Assembly: GCF_900105245.1 (NCBI RefSeq)
Contig: NZ_FNSZ01000001.1
Coordinates: 4,154,001 to 4,218,000 of the forward strand
Direction of reading: 5' to 3'
DNA from: Streptomyces sp. 1222.5
Lineage (GTDB): Bacteria > Actinomycetota > Actinomycetes > Streptomycetales > Streptomycetaceae
DNA length: 64,000 nt
The notes below the pieces were generated by a model. That model was not told the DNA's origin. It saw only the letters and a list, made by a program, of their open reading frames with translations, and searched no databases. The position numbers and the translations under genes are program-made. Below are positions 19,992 through 27,946 of the stretch, piece after piece; position 1 is the stretch's first letter, and every line of letters begins with the position of its first letter.

Positions 19992-20180
19992 GTGCCTGCC
20001 CTCGCCTTCCTCTCCGCCCTGTTCATCGTCGGCTTCGAACAGCTCGTCCAGTGGAAGTACGGTGCCGCCGGCATCGTCGGCATGCTGCTGCTCTCCGTCG
20101 GCATCAAGGCCAAGAGCCCCGCGGTCAGCTCCGCGGGCGCGGTACTGCTCGCGCTGCTGCTCGCCGGCCCCGCGCTATGA
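19992..20180 (+). CDS. Small two-helix membrane protein, 62 aa
   Basis: The GTG at 19992 is preceded by AAGGGGGAA at good spacing. The product is 62 residues and nearly all hydrophobic: one segment at about 2-18 (ALAFLSALFIVGFEQLV), a second at about 24-37 and a third at about 45-60. The gene lies between the two GntR paralogues and downstream of the AAGTTG operator cluster. Its last 6 bp overlap the 3' end of GntR copy 2. I do not recognise a function. A regulator-controlled membrane peptide is the best description. Confidence 0.65.
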   Translation: MPALAFLSALFIVGFEQLVQWKYGAAGIVGMLLLSVGIKAKSPAVSSAGAVLLALLLAGPAL

Positions 20181-21083
20181 CGCCAGCACCAGGTCCGAAC
20201 TGATCGTCTCCCACAGCGCGTCGAACCATTTCTGCGACTGCTCCACGAACGCCGCGTCCCGCTGCCCGGCCCGCTGCTCGAAGGCGAACAGCATCGACCG
20301 GGTGCCGTCGGCGTCGTACAGCTCCACGTGCTCGTGCTCGATCTCCCGCTCACGGCGCCCCAGCGTGTAGTACGCGAAGAGCGCCTCGGCGCCGTTGAGC
20401 AGATACAGCTTGACCGGTGGGGTGAAGGGCAGGGCGCGGAAGCAGACCTCGACCTCGATGCCGTGCGTGGTGCGCAGGGCCAGCAGGTTCTGCCGCAGCA
20501 CCATGCCCTGGGCGTTGCGCTGGGCCAGCCAGCGCCGGTGCAGCAGACCGCCGTCCGCGGCGTCCACCGGCGCCGGGAAGGCCAGCTCGATGTCCCGGCT
20601 CGGCAGCAGGACCCGGACGTCGATCTTGGCCGGTTTCGCATGGCCGGCGTGGATCTGCCGCAGCGGCTCACCGATGGCCAGGGTCAACGAGACGGAGGTC
20701 AGGCAGAGCGCGTCGATCCGCACGTGCGGCGCGGCGAAGGCCGCCGCCACGCGCGGGACGAGCCCCACCATCGTCGGCTGCGGGGGCGCCCCGGGACCCG
20801 CCGGGCACCGGCCCGCCCCCGGCACCGCGGCCACCGTGGCCGGTCTGCCCTGGGAAACGTTGGTGAGCAGCTGCTCCGCCTCCAGGACGCGCAGCGCCTG
20901 CCGCACGACCCCGCGTTCGACACCGAACTCGTCGGCCAGCCTCGCCTGGGTGGGCATGCGCTCGCCCGGCCGCAGCTCGCCGGACCTGATCCGGCCGCGC
21001 AGCTCGTCGGCGATCTCGCGGTGTGACGGGTGGGGCCGCTGTGACCTCGTCCGTCCACTGGCGGAGACGTGCTCCGGGTCCAC
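20175..21083 (-). CDS. GntR-type winged-helix regulator, copy 2
   Basis: 302 residues. The domain order and most of the sequence match copy 1: winged helix with EIADELRGRIRSGELRPGER and ADEFGVERGVVRQALRVL, then the effector domain with LPSRDIELAFP and QKWFDALWETI. A Pro/Gly/Ala-rich linker of about 20 residues separates the domains. The GTG at 21083 has TAGTGT six nt upstream, a spacing conserved with copy 1 and indicating a leaderless start. A TTG at 21089 is also in frame. Its upstream region carries the same AGTTGG palindrome. Confidence 0.82.
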   Translation of the reverse strand: MDPEHVSASGRTRSQRPHPSHREIADELRGRIRSGELRPGERMPTQARLADEFGVERGVVRQALRVLEAEQLLTNVSQGRPATVAAVPGAGRCPAGPGAPPQPTMVGLVPRVAAAFAAPHVRIDALCLTSVSLTLAIGEPLRQIHAGHAKPAKIDVRVLLPSRDIELAFPAPVDAADGGLLHRRWLAQRNAQGMVLRQNLLALRTTHGIEVEVCFRALPFTPPVKLYLLNGAEALFAYYTLGRREREIEHEHVELYDADGTRSMLFAFEQRAGQRDAAFVEQSQKWFDALWETISSDLVLAS

Positions 21084-21089
21084 GAACAA

Positions 21090-21185
21090 ACACTACAACT
21101 TCTTGCCATCTTGGGGCAGTTCGTCGACTGCTGGTTATGAGACGGTTCTCAGCGGAGATAAGTACAGTGAAGTTGGCAGCCAACT
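21090..21185. promoter_or_regulatory. Operator region of GntR copy 2, homologous to that of copy 1
   Basis: It contains ACAACTT at 21095-21101 overlapping the TAGTGT -10-like hexamer (minus strand), and AGTTGG-cag-CCAACT at 21171-21185. The block from GTGAAGTTGG through GAGCTT aligns with the copy 1 region, so the duplication included non-coding DNA. Confidence 0.55.
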
Positions 21186-21431
21186 CGCCCAACATGGTCG
21201 AGCTTCCCAGTGGTTGGCCGAACGGGCTCCCTTCCGGAGGGGAGCCGGGAGCCCGGGCAGGGGGCGGCCACCGGAGCGCAAGCCACAGCGCACGACCCGC
21301 ACAGCCACAACTGAAGATCTCGCACAGTCACAACTGAACGCGCAGCCACAACCGAACATCGTCAGGGCACAGCCACAACCGAACAGCTCGCTACGGATGA
21401 AGAGTCGGTGTGTCGCCGGGAGAAGGGAGCC
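21186..21431. repeat. Intergenic stretch with four imperfect direct repeats and a hairpin
   Basis: No supported gene. A weak 47-codon frame from ATG 21194 has no ribosome-binding site. A 16-mer of the type CACAGCCACAACYGAA recurs four times, with cores at 21301-21315, 21324-21338, 21342-21356 and 21370-21384, at irregular spacing (23, 18 and 28 bp). A stem-loop GGCTCCC..GGGAGCC is at 21225-21246. The repeats end about 50 bp before the 3' end of the acetyltransferase gene. Confidence 0.6.
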
Positions 21432-22664
21432 TCAGAAGAGGTCCGGGCACCAGGGACGCCCGGGCGAGCGGAACAGGGCGTCGGCCTTCCGGGCGGCGCC
21501 CTCTCGTTCTTCCTGGACCAGGCCGAGGGCGGCGAGCCGCAGCGCCGACTCGTCACCGAGCCACAGGCGCGCCAACTCGCCGATCTCCAGCGTCAGATCG
21601 GCTCCCTCCGCGGCCGCCGGGGTGCACGACGCCCCCTCGGCAGAGGCCGTCAGCCGGAACCGGCCCCCGCCGAAGCCGCCCTCGTCGACGACCTCCAGCA
21701 CCAGCGCGCCCTCACGGTCGTACGTCCGCGCCTCCAGGGCCCGTACGACGTCCAGGATCCGCACCCACAGCCAGTCCGCGTGCTCGGTGACCCGGGCGGC
21801 CCGCGGATCGGGCAGGTGGAGGGGCAGCAGGTCGTCGGGCCCGCGCCAGCCGGACCTGACCTTCGTGATCCAGTCGATCGAGCACAGATACCGCCACAGG
21901 GCGCGCTCTGCCGCCGGGGTGGTGGTGAGCAGCCAGTTGACGTCGGCGGTGTTCTGCGGCTGCTTGCCGTGCCACTTGTCGTCGGACTCGTAGCTCACCA
22001 GGCCCTCGACCTCGCCGCCGGCCGACCGGTAGACGGCGAAGAACGGCTCGGTCCAGTCGCCGCCGAGGCGCAGGGCACCGGTGTTCGTCTGCCACCACAG
22101 CTCGTGCCGGCTGACCGCGCCCGGCTGGGCACGCCGGAACCGCTCGTGCAGTTCGGGACCGAGTTTGCGCACGTCCTCGGCGTCCACCAGGTCGATCCGG
22201 CCGCCGTCCGCGGGGCCGGACCAGCGCGGGTCGAGGCCGGCCCGGGGCACGTCGACGGTCCACTCGGTCGTCGAGGTCGCCGGCCCGAAGCCGTACCGGC
22301 CGTAGATCGGGTACTCGGCGGAGATCAGGGTGGCCACGACGTCGCCGCGGTCCCGCGCTGCCGCGAGGTCCGCGCGCATCATCCGGGACAGCAGGCCACG
22401 GCGTCGGTGCGTCGGGCTGACGGTGACGTTGGAGATCGCGTCCGCGGGCACCGGTGCGCCGCCGACCGCGGTCAGTTCCTGGTCGAAGGAGCGGAAGGTG
22501 GCCACGCACCGGTCCCCGTCGAAGGCGCCCAGCCTGCGGCCGGGCAGCAGGCGCCGGGCCGCCACCTGCTCCGGGGTCAGGACCGGCGGCCGCAGGAACC
22601 CCGTGTTCAGGGCGCGCTGCCAGTCCTCGAATGCGGCGTCGGAGACGGTGCGGACGTCGGTCAT
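21432..22664 (-). CDS. Eis-like GNAT N-acetyltransferase
   Basis: 410 residues, the usual length of the Eis family. The N-terminal GNAT domain has the acetyl-CoA loop NVTVSPTHRRRGLLSRMM. A second GNAT-like region follows, then a C-terminal SCP2-like domain (DLTLEIGELARLWLGDESA). It ends in a C-terminal phenylalanine, as in mycobacterial Eis, where the terminal carboxylate is catalytic. Eis enzymes acetylate amines of aminoglycosides and other substrates; the substrate here is unknown. TACCGT lies 6 nt before the ATG, suggesting a leaderless message. Confidence 0.87.
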   Translation of the reverse strand: MTDVRTVSDAAFEDWQRALNTGFLRPPVLTPEQVAARRLLPGRRLGAFDGDRCVATFRSFDQELTAVGGAPVPADAISNVTVSPTHRRRGLLSRMMRADLAAARDRGDVVATLISAEYPIYGRYGFGPATSTTEWTVDVPRAGLDPRWSGPADGGRIDLVDAEDVRKLGPELHERFRRAQPGAVSRHELWWQTNTGALRLGGDWTEPFFAVYRSAGGEVEGLVSYESDDKWHGKQPQNTADVNWLLTTTPAAERALWRYLCSIDWITKVRSGWRGPDDLLPLHLPDPRAARVTEHADWLWVRILDVVRALEARTYDREGALVLEVVDEGGFGGGRFRLTASAEGASCTPAAAEGADLTLEIGELARLWLGDESALRLAALGLVQEEREGAARKADALFRSPGRPWCPDLF

Positions 22665-22726
22665 GGGGCCACGGTAGGCGGACGCTCCCGGGCTGTCGCC
22701 CGCATTTTCCGTGCCCCGCGCCCCGC

Positions 22727-23335
22727 TCAGGTCAGCAGGTCGTCCACCTGCGCCTCGCCCATCCGGTACCGGCGCGCGATCTCCCCGCTGCAGTCGTCGG
22801 TCGTGTGCTGGAGCCGCTGGCGGCGCCGGGACACCTCCTGCTCGTAACGGACCAGGCGGCCCATGGCGCTGGTCAGCTCCAGGTCCGTGCGCGCGCCGAG
22901 GTCGGACAGCTCCACCTCGCCGAGCATCTCGGCCGCCAGCTGCCGGTACTCCTCGTTGTGCGGGGTGCCCAGCGTCACGTGGCGGGCGGAGGAACGGTGC
23001 CGGGCCGGGGCGTCCTTGAGGATCTCCGGGAGCCGGTCGACCACGGAGCCGTCCGCGGGCGCCGGCACGGACGCCCGGCCGCGCCGGCACAGCTCCGCGC
23101 GCAGGATGTCGATCCGGCCCTGCAGCAGCCGCCGCACATAGCTGAGGTCCGCCTCGTCGCGCTGGGCGTCCCGGCGCAGGGCGCGCAGTTCGGGCAGGGT
23201 CAGCAGGGCCAGATCGGGCTCGGGCGGCTCGGCGGGCAGGGCCGGGCCCGCGGTGCCGTCGCCACGCGGTGCGGGCGGCCGGTACGCCCCCTGCGTTCCC
23301 AGCCGCCCACTGGTGCTCGGTGTGCTCATGTGCAT
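22727..23335 (-). CDS. rsiG: RsiG, c-di-GMP-responsive anti-sigma factor of WhiG
   Basis: 202 residues, predicted helical, with a disordered N-terminus. The protein contains two exact copies of the c-di-GMP-binding signature E(X3)S(X2)R(X3)Q(X3)D: E61-S65-R68-Q72-D76 and E165-S169-R172-Q176-D180. RsiG from Streptomyces binds a c-di-GMP dimer through these helices and then sequesters sigma-WhiG, holding back sporulation. The ATG at 23335 follows GAGGGG at 8 nt; a second ATG is two codons on. It is divergent from dtd. Confidence 0.92.
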   Translation of the reverse strand: MHMSTPSTSGRLGTQGAYRPPAPRGDGTAGPALPAEPPEPDLALLTLPELRALRRDAQRDEADLSYVRRLLQGRIDILRAELCRRGRASVPAPADGSVVDRLPEILKDAPARHRSSARHVTLGTPHNEEYRQLAAEMLGEVELSDLGARTDLELTSAMGRLVRYEQEVSRRRQRLQHTTDDCSGEIARRYRMGEAQVDDLLT

Positions 23336-23476
23336 CTGACCGTCCCCTCGACCGGCGTGTGGAAGCATGGTGCCACCCCAAGTGGCCACAATGTGACCGA
23401 GTGCCCCCGAAACAGCCCCAGATGGGCGGTAAGAGATCCATAATGGGCCCCCGCGGCGCTCGGCGGGAGACCCGGC

Positions 23477-23914
23477 ATGATGGTGCGCATGCGTGCGGTG
23501 GTGCAGAGGGTGGACGGCGCGAGCGTCGTCGTGGACGGCGAGACGGTGGGCGCGATCGAGGGCGAGGGGCTGTGCGTCCTCGTCGGGGTGACCCATGAGG
23601 ACACCGAGGAGAAGGCCGCCCAGCTGGCCCGCAAGCTGTGGTCGATCCGGATGCTCCAGGACGAGAAGTCGTGCAGCGACATCGCCGCACCGCTGCTCGT
23701 GATCAGCCAGTTCACGCTCTACGGCTACGCCCGCAAGGGCCGCCGGCCCACCTGGAACGCGGCGGCACCGGGCAAGGTCGCCGAGCCGCTGGTGGACGAG
23801 GTGGTGGCCCAGCTGCGGGGGCTGGGCGCGACGGTGGCGACGGGCCGTTTCGGCGCGCAGATGCGGGTGTCGCTGACGAACGACGGCCCGTTCACGGTGC
23901 TGCTGGAGATCTAG
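23477..23914 (+). CDS. dtd: D-aminoacyl-tRNA deacylase
   Basis: 145 residues, the full family length. DTD hydrolyses D-aminoacyl-tRNA in the cytoplasm. Recognisable parts are the N-terminal MRAVVQRV strand, SQFTLYG followed by KGRRPTW (the Gln/Thr of the active site), and the C-terminal NDGPFTVLLE with the cross-subunit Gly-Pro motif. The ATG at 23477 has GGGAGA 6 nt upstream. An ATG at 23489 (MRAVV) is where most homologues begin. The gene is divergent from rsiG and convergent with ygfZ. Confidence 0.93.
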   Translation: MMVRMRAVVQRVDGASVVVDGETVGAIEGEGLCVLVGVTHEDTEEKAAQLARKLWSIRMLQDEKSCSDIAAPLLVISQFTLYGYARKGRRPTWNAAAPGKVAEPLVDEVVAQLRGLGATVATGRFGAQMRVSLTNDGPFTVLLEI

Positions 23915-23944
23915 GCCGCGGGCGGGGCCCGCGGCCCGGGCCGG

Positions 23945-24910
23945 CTACGGCTCGACCACGGTCTCCTGCGCGGCCGCCGTGTCGCCGGCCAGGAGCCGCG
24001 CGTCGACGGGCACGTTCCGCTTCACCAGGGCAAGGGCCACCGGGCCCAGCTCGTAGTGGCGCACCGAGGTCGTCACGAAACCGATCTTGCGGCCGTCGGG
24101 GCCCTCGTCCGCGAGGCGGAGCTCGGTGCCGGCCGCCGGCAGGTGGACCTCGCTGCCGTCCAGGTGCAGGAAGACCAGCCGGCGGGGCGGCTTGCCCAGG
24201 TTCTGCACGCGGGCGACCGTCTCCTGGCCCCGGTAGCAGCCCTTCTGCAGGTGCACCGCCGTGCCGATCCAGCCCAGCTCGTGCGGGATCGTGCGGTGGT
24301 CGGTCTCGAAGCCGAGGCGCGGCCGGTGGTGCTCGACGCGCAGGGCCTCGTAGGCGAGGAGCCCGGCGGCCGGTCCGTACGCGGCGGCGAACTCCTCCAG
24401 CCCGGCACGCGGCAGGAAGAGATCGCGTCCGTAGGCCGTCTCGCGTACGACGACGTCCTCGGGGACCTCCGCGATGGAGCCGGCCGGCAGGTGGACGACC
24501 GCGAAGTCCTCGGTGCGGTCGGCGACCTCGACCCGGTAGAAGAACTTCATCGACTCCAGGTACGCGATCAGCGCCTCCTGGGTGCCGGGCTCCACGTGCG
24601 CCCAGACCGTCGTGCCGTCGTCCACCAGGTACAGCGCGTGCTCGATGTGGCCGTGGGCGGAGAGGATCAGCGCCTCGGTCGCCTCGCCCGCCGGCAGCTC
24701 GCTGACGTGCTGGGTGAGCAGCAGGTGCAGCCAGCTCAGCCGGTCCCCGCCGGTGACGGCGACGACACCACGGTGCGAGAGGTCGACGAAACCGGTGCCG
24801 TCGGCCAGGGCGCGCTGCTCGCGGAACAGGTCGCCGTAGTGGGCGGCGACGCCTTCGTCGGCTCCTTCGGCGGGGACGGCGCCGGGCAGGGACAGCAGAG
24901 GGCTCTTCAT
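23945..24910 (-). CDS. ygfZ: YgfZ/GcvT-domain folate-binding protein (Fe-S cluster maintenance)
   Basis: 321 residues. It contains the family hallmark KGCYRGQE around residue 223, plus the GcvT-like fold (VDLSHRGVVAVTGGDRLSWLH near 41-61). YgfZ/IBA57-type proteins use tetrahydrofolate to support assembly or repair of some Fe-S enzymes. TAGGCT lies 6 nt before the ATG, so an internal leaderless promoter is possible although nur is only 9 nt upstream. It is the last gene of a run with nur and the nitrobindin-like gene. Confidence 0.9.
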   Translation of the reverse strand: MKSPLLSLPGAVPAEGADEGVAAHYGDLFREQRALADGTGFVDLSHRGVVAVTGGDRLSWLHLLLTQHVSELPAGEATEALILSAHGHIEHALYLVDDGTTVWAHVEPGTQEALIAYLESMKFFYRVEVADRTEDFAVVHLPAGSIAEVPEDVVVRETAYGRDLFLPRAGLEEFAAAYGPAAGLLAYEALRVEHHRPRLGFETDHRTIPHELGWIGTAVHLQKGCYRGQETVARVQNLGKPPRRLVFLHLDGSEVHLPAAGTELRLADEGPDGRKIGFVTTSVRHYELGPVALALVKRNVPVDARLLAGDTAAAQETVVEP

Positions 24911-24919
24911 ACGGCAAGC

Positions 24920-25357
24920 CTACGATGTGGTAGTTGAACTCTTCAGCGAACAGTCCCGGCAGCGGCCGAAGATCGCGAAGTGCTTCATGTCCGTGTCGAA
25001 CCCGAACTGCGCGCGCAGTTTGGCCGTGAAGTCGGCCGCCACCTCGACGTCCGCCTCGATGACGTTCTCGCAGTCCCGGCACACCAGGTGCAGATGGTGG
25101 TGGCGGTCGGCGAGGTGATAGGTGGGCGCGCCGTGCCCGAGGTGGGCGTGGCTGACCAGGCCCAGCTCCTCCAGCAGCTCCAGCGTCCGGTAGACGGTGG
25201 AAATGTTGACCCCCGACGCCGTCTTCCTCACTTCCACGAGGATGGCGTCGGGGGTCGCGTGCTCAAGGGTGTCCACGGCTTCGAGGACAAGCTGACGCTG
25301 CGGCGTCAGCCGGTAGCCGCGCTGCCTGAGGTCGCTCTTCCAGTCGGTGCTCACCAC
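24920..25357 (-). CDS. nur: Fur-family nickel-uptake regulator Nur
   Basis: 145 residues. The winged-helix half has LTPQRQLVLEAV and ISTVYRTLELLEELGLV. The metal-binding half has the HHHLHLVCRDC cluster, and CRDC near the C-terminus. The sequence closely resembles what I recall of S. coelicolor Nur (SCO4180), which with Ni represses nickel transporters and the Fe-SOD gene. Other Fur paralogues (Zur, FurA) are possible but fit less well. It is located 15 nt after the nitrobindin-like gene and 9 nt before ygfZ. Confidence 0.85.
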   Translation of the reverse strand: MVSTDWKSDLRQRGYRLTPQRQLVLEAVDTLEHATPDAILVEVRKTASGVNISTVYRTLELLEELGLVSHAHLGHGAPTYHLADRHHHLHLVCRDCENVIEADVEVAADFTAKLRAQFGFDTDMKHFAIFGRCRDCSLKSSTTTS

Positions 25358-25372
25358 ACCGAAAGTGTAGGA

Positions 25373-25948
25373 CTACTTGAAAAAGGCGATGCCGTCGTCG
25401 GGCATGTCGTCCGGCAGGGCCTTCGCCCAGCGCTCGACGTCCTCGGGGGTGACGACCTTCTTCAGGTGCGCCGACATGTAGGGGCGCAGCTCGACCTCGG
25501 GGGTCTGCTTCTCGCCGACCCACATCAGGTCGCTCTTGACGTAGCCGTACAGCCGCTTGCCACCGGAGTAGGGCTGGGCCGCGGCGGTGCGCGCGACGGC
25601 GTCCGTGACCAGGTCGATCTGCGGCTTCTTGTCGGCCATCTCGCCGTACCAGATCTCCACCGTGCCGTCGTCGCGGGTCATGGTGACCTCGACCTTGCGG
25701 CTCGCGTCGATCCGCCAGTAGCCGGACTCCGACTCCAGGGGACGGACCTTGTTGCCGTCGTTGTCCAGGACCCAGGTGTGGGAGTGGTACTCCAGGAAGT
25801 CCCGGCCGTCGTGGGTGAAGCTGACCTCCTGCCCGAAGTTGCACTTCTCCGAGCCGGGGAAGTCGTGCACGCCCACGCCGGCCCAGTTGCCGAGCAGGAA
25901 GGCGAGCGGGACCAGGTCCTTGTGGAGGTCGGACGGGATCTCGATCAT
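25373..25948 (-). CDS. Nitrobindin-like (FABP-family) heme-binding protein
   Basis: 191 residues. The entry motif LLGNWAGVGV near residue 18 is the GXWXGXG signature of nitrobindin/THAP4-type ten-stranded beta-barrels. The conserved histidine (SAHLKKV) near the C-terminus is the expected axial heme ligand. Such proteins bind ferric heme and react with nitric oxide or peroxynitrite. It is co-directional with nur and ygfZ, with AGGAAAG before its ATG. Confidence 0.87.
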   Translation of the reverse strand: MIEIPSDLHKDLVPLAFLLGNWAGVGVHDFPGSEKCNFGQEVSFTHDGRDFLEYHSHTWVLDNDGNKVRPLESESGYWRIDASRKVEVTMTRDDGTVEIWYGEMADKKPQIDLVTDAVARTAAAQPYSGGKRLYGYVKSDLMWVGEKQTPEVELRPYMSAHLKKVVTPEDVERWAKALPDDMPDDGIAFFK

Positions 25949-25971
25949 GAGGATGCTTTCCTAGGGGTGGA

Positions 25972-26070
25972 TCAGCGCTGGCCCTGGTACAGCTTCTTCA
26001 CGGTCAGACCGGCGAAGGCGAGAACGCCGACGCAGACCAGGACCAGCAGGGTTTCGAAGAAGATCTCCAC
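25972..26070 (-). CDS. 32-aa single-pass membrane peptide
   Basis: The GTG at 26070 is preceded by AAGGAG at 6 nt. The frame encodes 32 residues: a hydrophobic segment (about 3-22, containing LLVLVCVGVLAF) followed by a basic end, KKLYQGQR. The strong ribosome-binding site and its position 23 nt before the nitrobindin-like gene make it credible. I recall nearly identical small proteins annotated as hypothetical in other streptomycetes. Function unknown; it may be part of the nitrobindin-nur-ygfZ transcript. Confidence 0.7.
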   Translation of the reverse strand: MEIFFETLLVLVCVGVLAFAGLTVKKLYQGQR

Positions 26071-26228
26071 GGGTGCTCCTTGAGCGAGGGTGGGCGTACG
26101 ACAGAGCCGGGGCCCAGCTTACGCGGCCGGGCTCCGGCCCTCCTGACGAGGTGCGCGGCTCGCTGTCGCGGGCGCCGCGGGGACCGGAGTGCGCGGGGAG
26201 CCGCGGGCGGCCGAACTACGATTCGGGC

Positions 26229-26591
26229 ATGGCGAAGAAGCTTGTGATCAAGGTGACGGCCGGGGCCGATGCCCCCGAGCGCTGCTCGCAGGCCTTCACG
26301 GTGGCGGCGGTGGCCGTGGCCAGTGGGGTCGACGTCTCGCTGTGGCTGACCGGGGAGTCGTCCTGGTTCGCGCTGCCGGGCCGGGCCGCCGAGTTCGAGC
26401 TGCCGCACGCCGCTCCGCTGCCCGACCTGATCGACTCGATCCTCGCGGCCGGCCGCGTCACGCTGTGCACCCAGTGCGCCGCCCGCCGGGAGATCTCCGA
26501 GAAGGACGTCCTCGACGGGGTCCGGATCGCGGGCGCGCAGGTCTTCGTGCAGGAGGCCCTGGCGGACGGCACCCAGGCGCTCGTGTACTGA
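26229..26591 (+). CDS. DsrE/DsrF-like family protein
   Basis: 120 residues with the DsrE fold: a Rossmann-like start KKLVIKVTAG, then VAVASGVDVSLWLTG. Cysteines are in LCTQCAARR near residue 80. Members of the family relay sulfur through cysteine or act as peroxiredoxin-like proteins. TACGAT lies 6 nt upstream of the ATG and there is no Shine-Dalgarno sequence, so it is probably leaderless. It converges with the DUF3099 gene. Confidence 0.82.
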   Translation: MAKKLVIKVTAGADAPERCSQAFTVAAVAVASGVDVSLWLTGESSWFALPGRAAEFELPHAAPLPDLIDSILAAGRVTLCTQCAARREISEKDVLDGVRIAGAQVFVQEALADGTQALVY

Positions 26592-26607
26592 GGCCGCCGG
26601 CCGCGCC

Positions 26608-26871
26608 TCAGGGGCGCGGGCGCTTCTTGCCGTCGAGTTCGTCCCACCACTCGTCGGACTTGGGGTCGCCGGACGGGTCGTCCCACCAGCGGTCGTCGGG
26701 GCCCCGCCGGTTGGCGATCATCGCGGCGACCGGCGGGATGACCATGGCCACGACGCACATGCCGACGGCCGCGGGCACCGACCAGATGCGCACGACTCCC
26801 CAGGCCAGGACGAAGAGCCCGATACACGTCCCCATCATGGCGAAGTAGATGTGGCGCCGGCGCGCGTACAT
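26608..26871 (-). CDS. DUF3099 family membrane protein
   Basis: 87 residues. Two transmembrane segments (about 7-28 and 33-52) are followed by an acidic Trp-rich tail (DDRWWDDP, SDEWWDELDGKKRPRP). The profile matches actinobacterial DUF3099, of unknown function. The ATG at 26871 (MYARRRHIYF) is the usual family start. An in-frame GTG at 26904 is less likely. Confidence 0.8.
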   Translation of the reverse strand: MYARRRHIYFAMMGTCIGLFVLAWGVVRIWSVPAAVGMCVVAMVIPPVAAMIANRRGPDDRWWDDPSGDPKSDEWWDELDGKKRPRP

Positions 26872-27002
26872 GGTTCCAGAGTAGGTCCGACCGCCCGCTG
26901 TCACAGGTGATCGACAATCGGGGCCCGGGGCCCGCGGGCGGGGTTACGGTGGCGTGGTCGTACCGGATTCCGCACCCTGTCACCGACCCTGGGGGACACC
27001 AC

Positions 27003-27749
27003 ATGCGCGGCCTGCGAATACTGCTGATCCTCGTCGTGATCCTGGGCGTGCTCTTCGTGGTCGTGGACCGGGTCGCCGTGTACTTCGCCGAGGGCGAGGC
27101 GGCGGACAAGATCAGAGCGACGGAGAACCTGTCCGCCACCCCGGACGTGGACATCAAGGGCTTCCCGTTCCTCACGCAGCTCGCGGGCGGCTCCCTGGAC
27201 GACGTCCAGGTCGGCATCGCCGACTACGAGGCGGCCACCGGCGAGGCCGGCCGGACCATCCGCATCGACCGGCTGAAGGCCGACATGAAGGGCGTCGAGT
27301 TCTCCGGCGACTACAGCTCCGCCACGGCGGACAGCGCCACCGGCACCGCCACGATCGCCTACGCCGAGCTGCTCAGGGCCGCCAAGGCCGCGCCGACCGA
27401 CGTCGGTCTCGGCGTAAAGGCCCAGCTCGTGGGCCTCTCCGACGGCGGCGACGGCAAGATCAAGGTCGCCGTCCGGATCCAGGGCGCGATCGCGGGGGCC
27501 GTGCACATCGACAAGACCGTCTCGGTGCGCAGCTCGGTGACCGTCGAGCACAACCGGGTGCAGGTCCACGCGGACTCCCTGCCCGTGATCGGCGGCCTGG
27601 CGCTCGCCGAGAGCCGCGTCCGCTCGATCACCGACTTCCGGCAGGCGGTGGACCGGCTGCCCGGCGGCATCGAGCTGGACAAGGTGCAGGCCGCGCCGGA
27701 CGGGGTGGAGATCACCGTGAAGGGTTCGGACGTCAGGCTGGCGGGGTAG
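27003..27749 (+). CDS. DUF2993 / LmeA-like phospholipid-binding lipoprotein-type protein
   Basis: 248 residues. A membrane anchor or signal (about 4-24) is followed by a TULIP-like DUF2993 domain with characteristic repeats VDIKGFPFLTQLAGG and SLDDVQVGI. The mycobacterial relative LmeA is a periplasmic lipid-binding protein in lipomannan elongation; a similar envelope role here is inferred. TGGGGGACACC precedes the ATG at 27003. Confidence 0.82.
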   Translation: MRGLRILLILVVILGVLFVVVDRVAVYFAEGEAADKIRATENLSATPDVDIKGFPFLTQLAGGSLDDVQVGIADYEAATGEAGRTIRIDRLKADMKGVEFSGDYSSATADSATGTATIAYAELLRAAKAAPTDVGLGVKAQLVGLSDGGDGKIKVAVRIQGAIAGAVHIDKTVSVRSSVTVEHNRVQVHADSLPVIGGLALAESRVRSITDFRQAVDRLPGGIELDKVQAAPDGVEITVKGSDVRLAG

Positions 27750-27909
27750 GAAGTCCGCCGGTGGACACCGGACGTCCGACTGGCGAGACGTCCGCGTCCG
27801 TACCGTAGCCGCGTGACGCCCGGGAGTGCCCGGACGCCGTCCGCCGTGCGCCTCGACGGCTTTACTGTCCCACCATTCGGACGATCGCGTCTCGGGATAT
27901 GACACGCCG

Positions 27910-27939
27910 GTGACATGCCCGCCCGGACGTCCCTACGAT
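27910..27939 (+). promoter_or_regulatory. Promoter of the sulfur leader/sulfurtransferase transcript
   Basis: GTGACA at 27910-27915 and TACGAT at 27934-27939 are separated by 18 bp. The leader ATG follows 7 nt after the -10, so transcription would start at or next to the A of the ATG. Confidence 0.6.
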
Positions 27940-27946
27940 CGACCGC

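Noticed and set aside
21299..21384. CRISPR-like interpretation of the four repeats
   Set aside because: Repeats are 16 bp, imperfect, with spacers of 2-13 bp and no cas genes.
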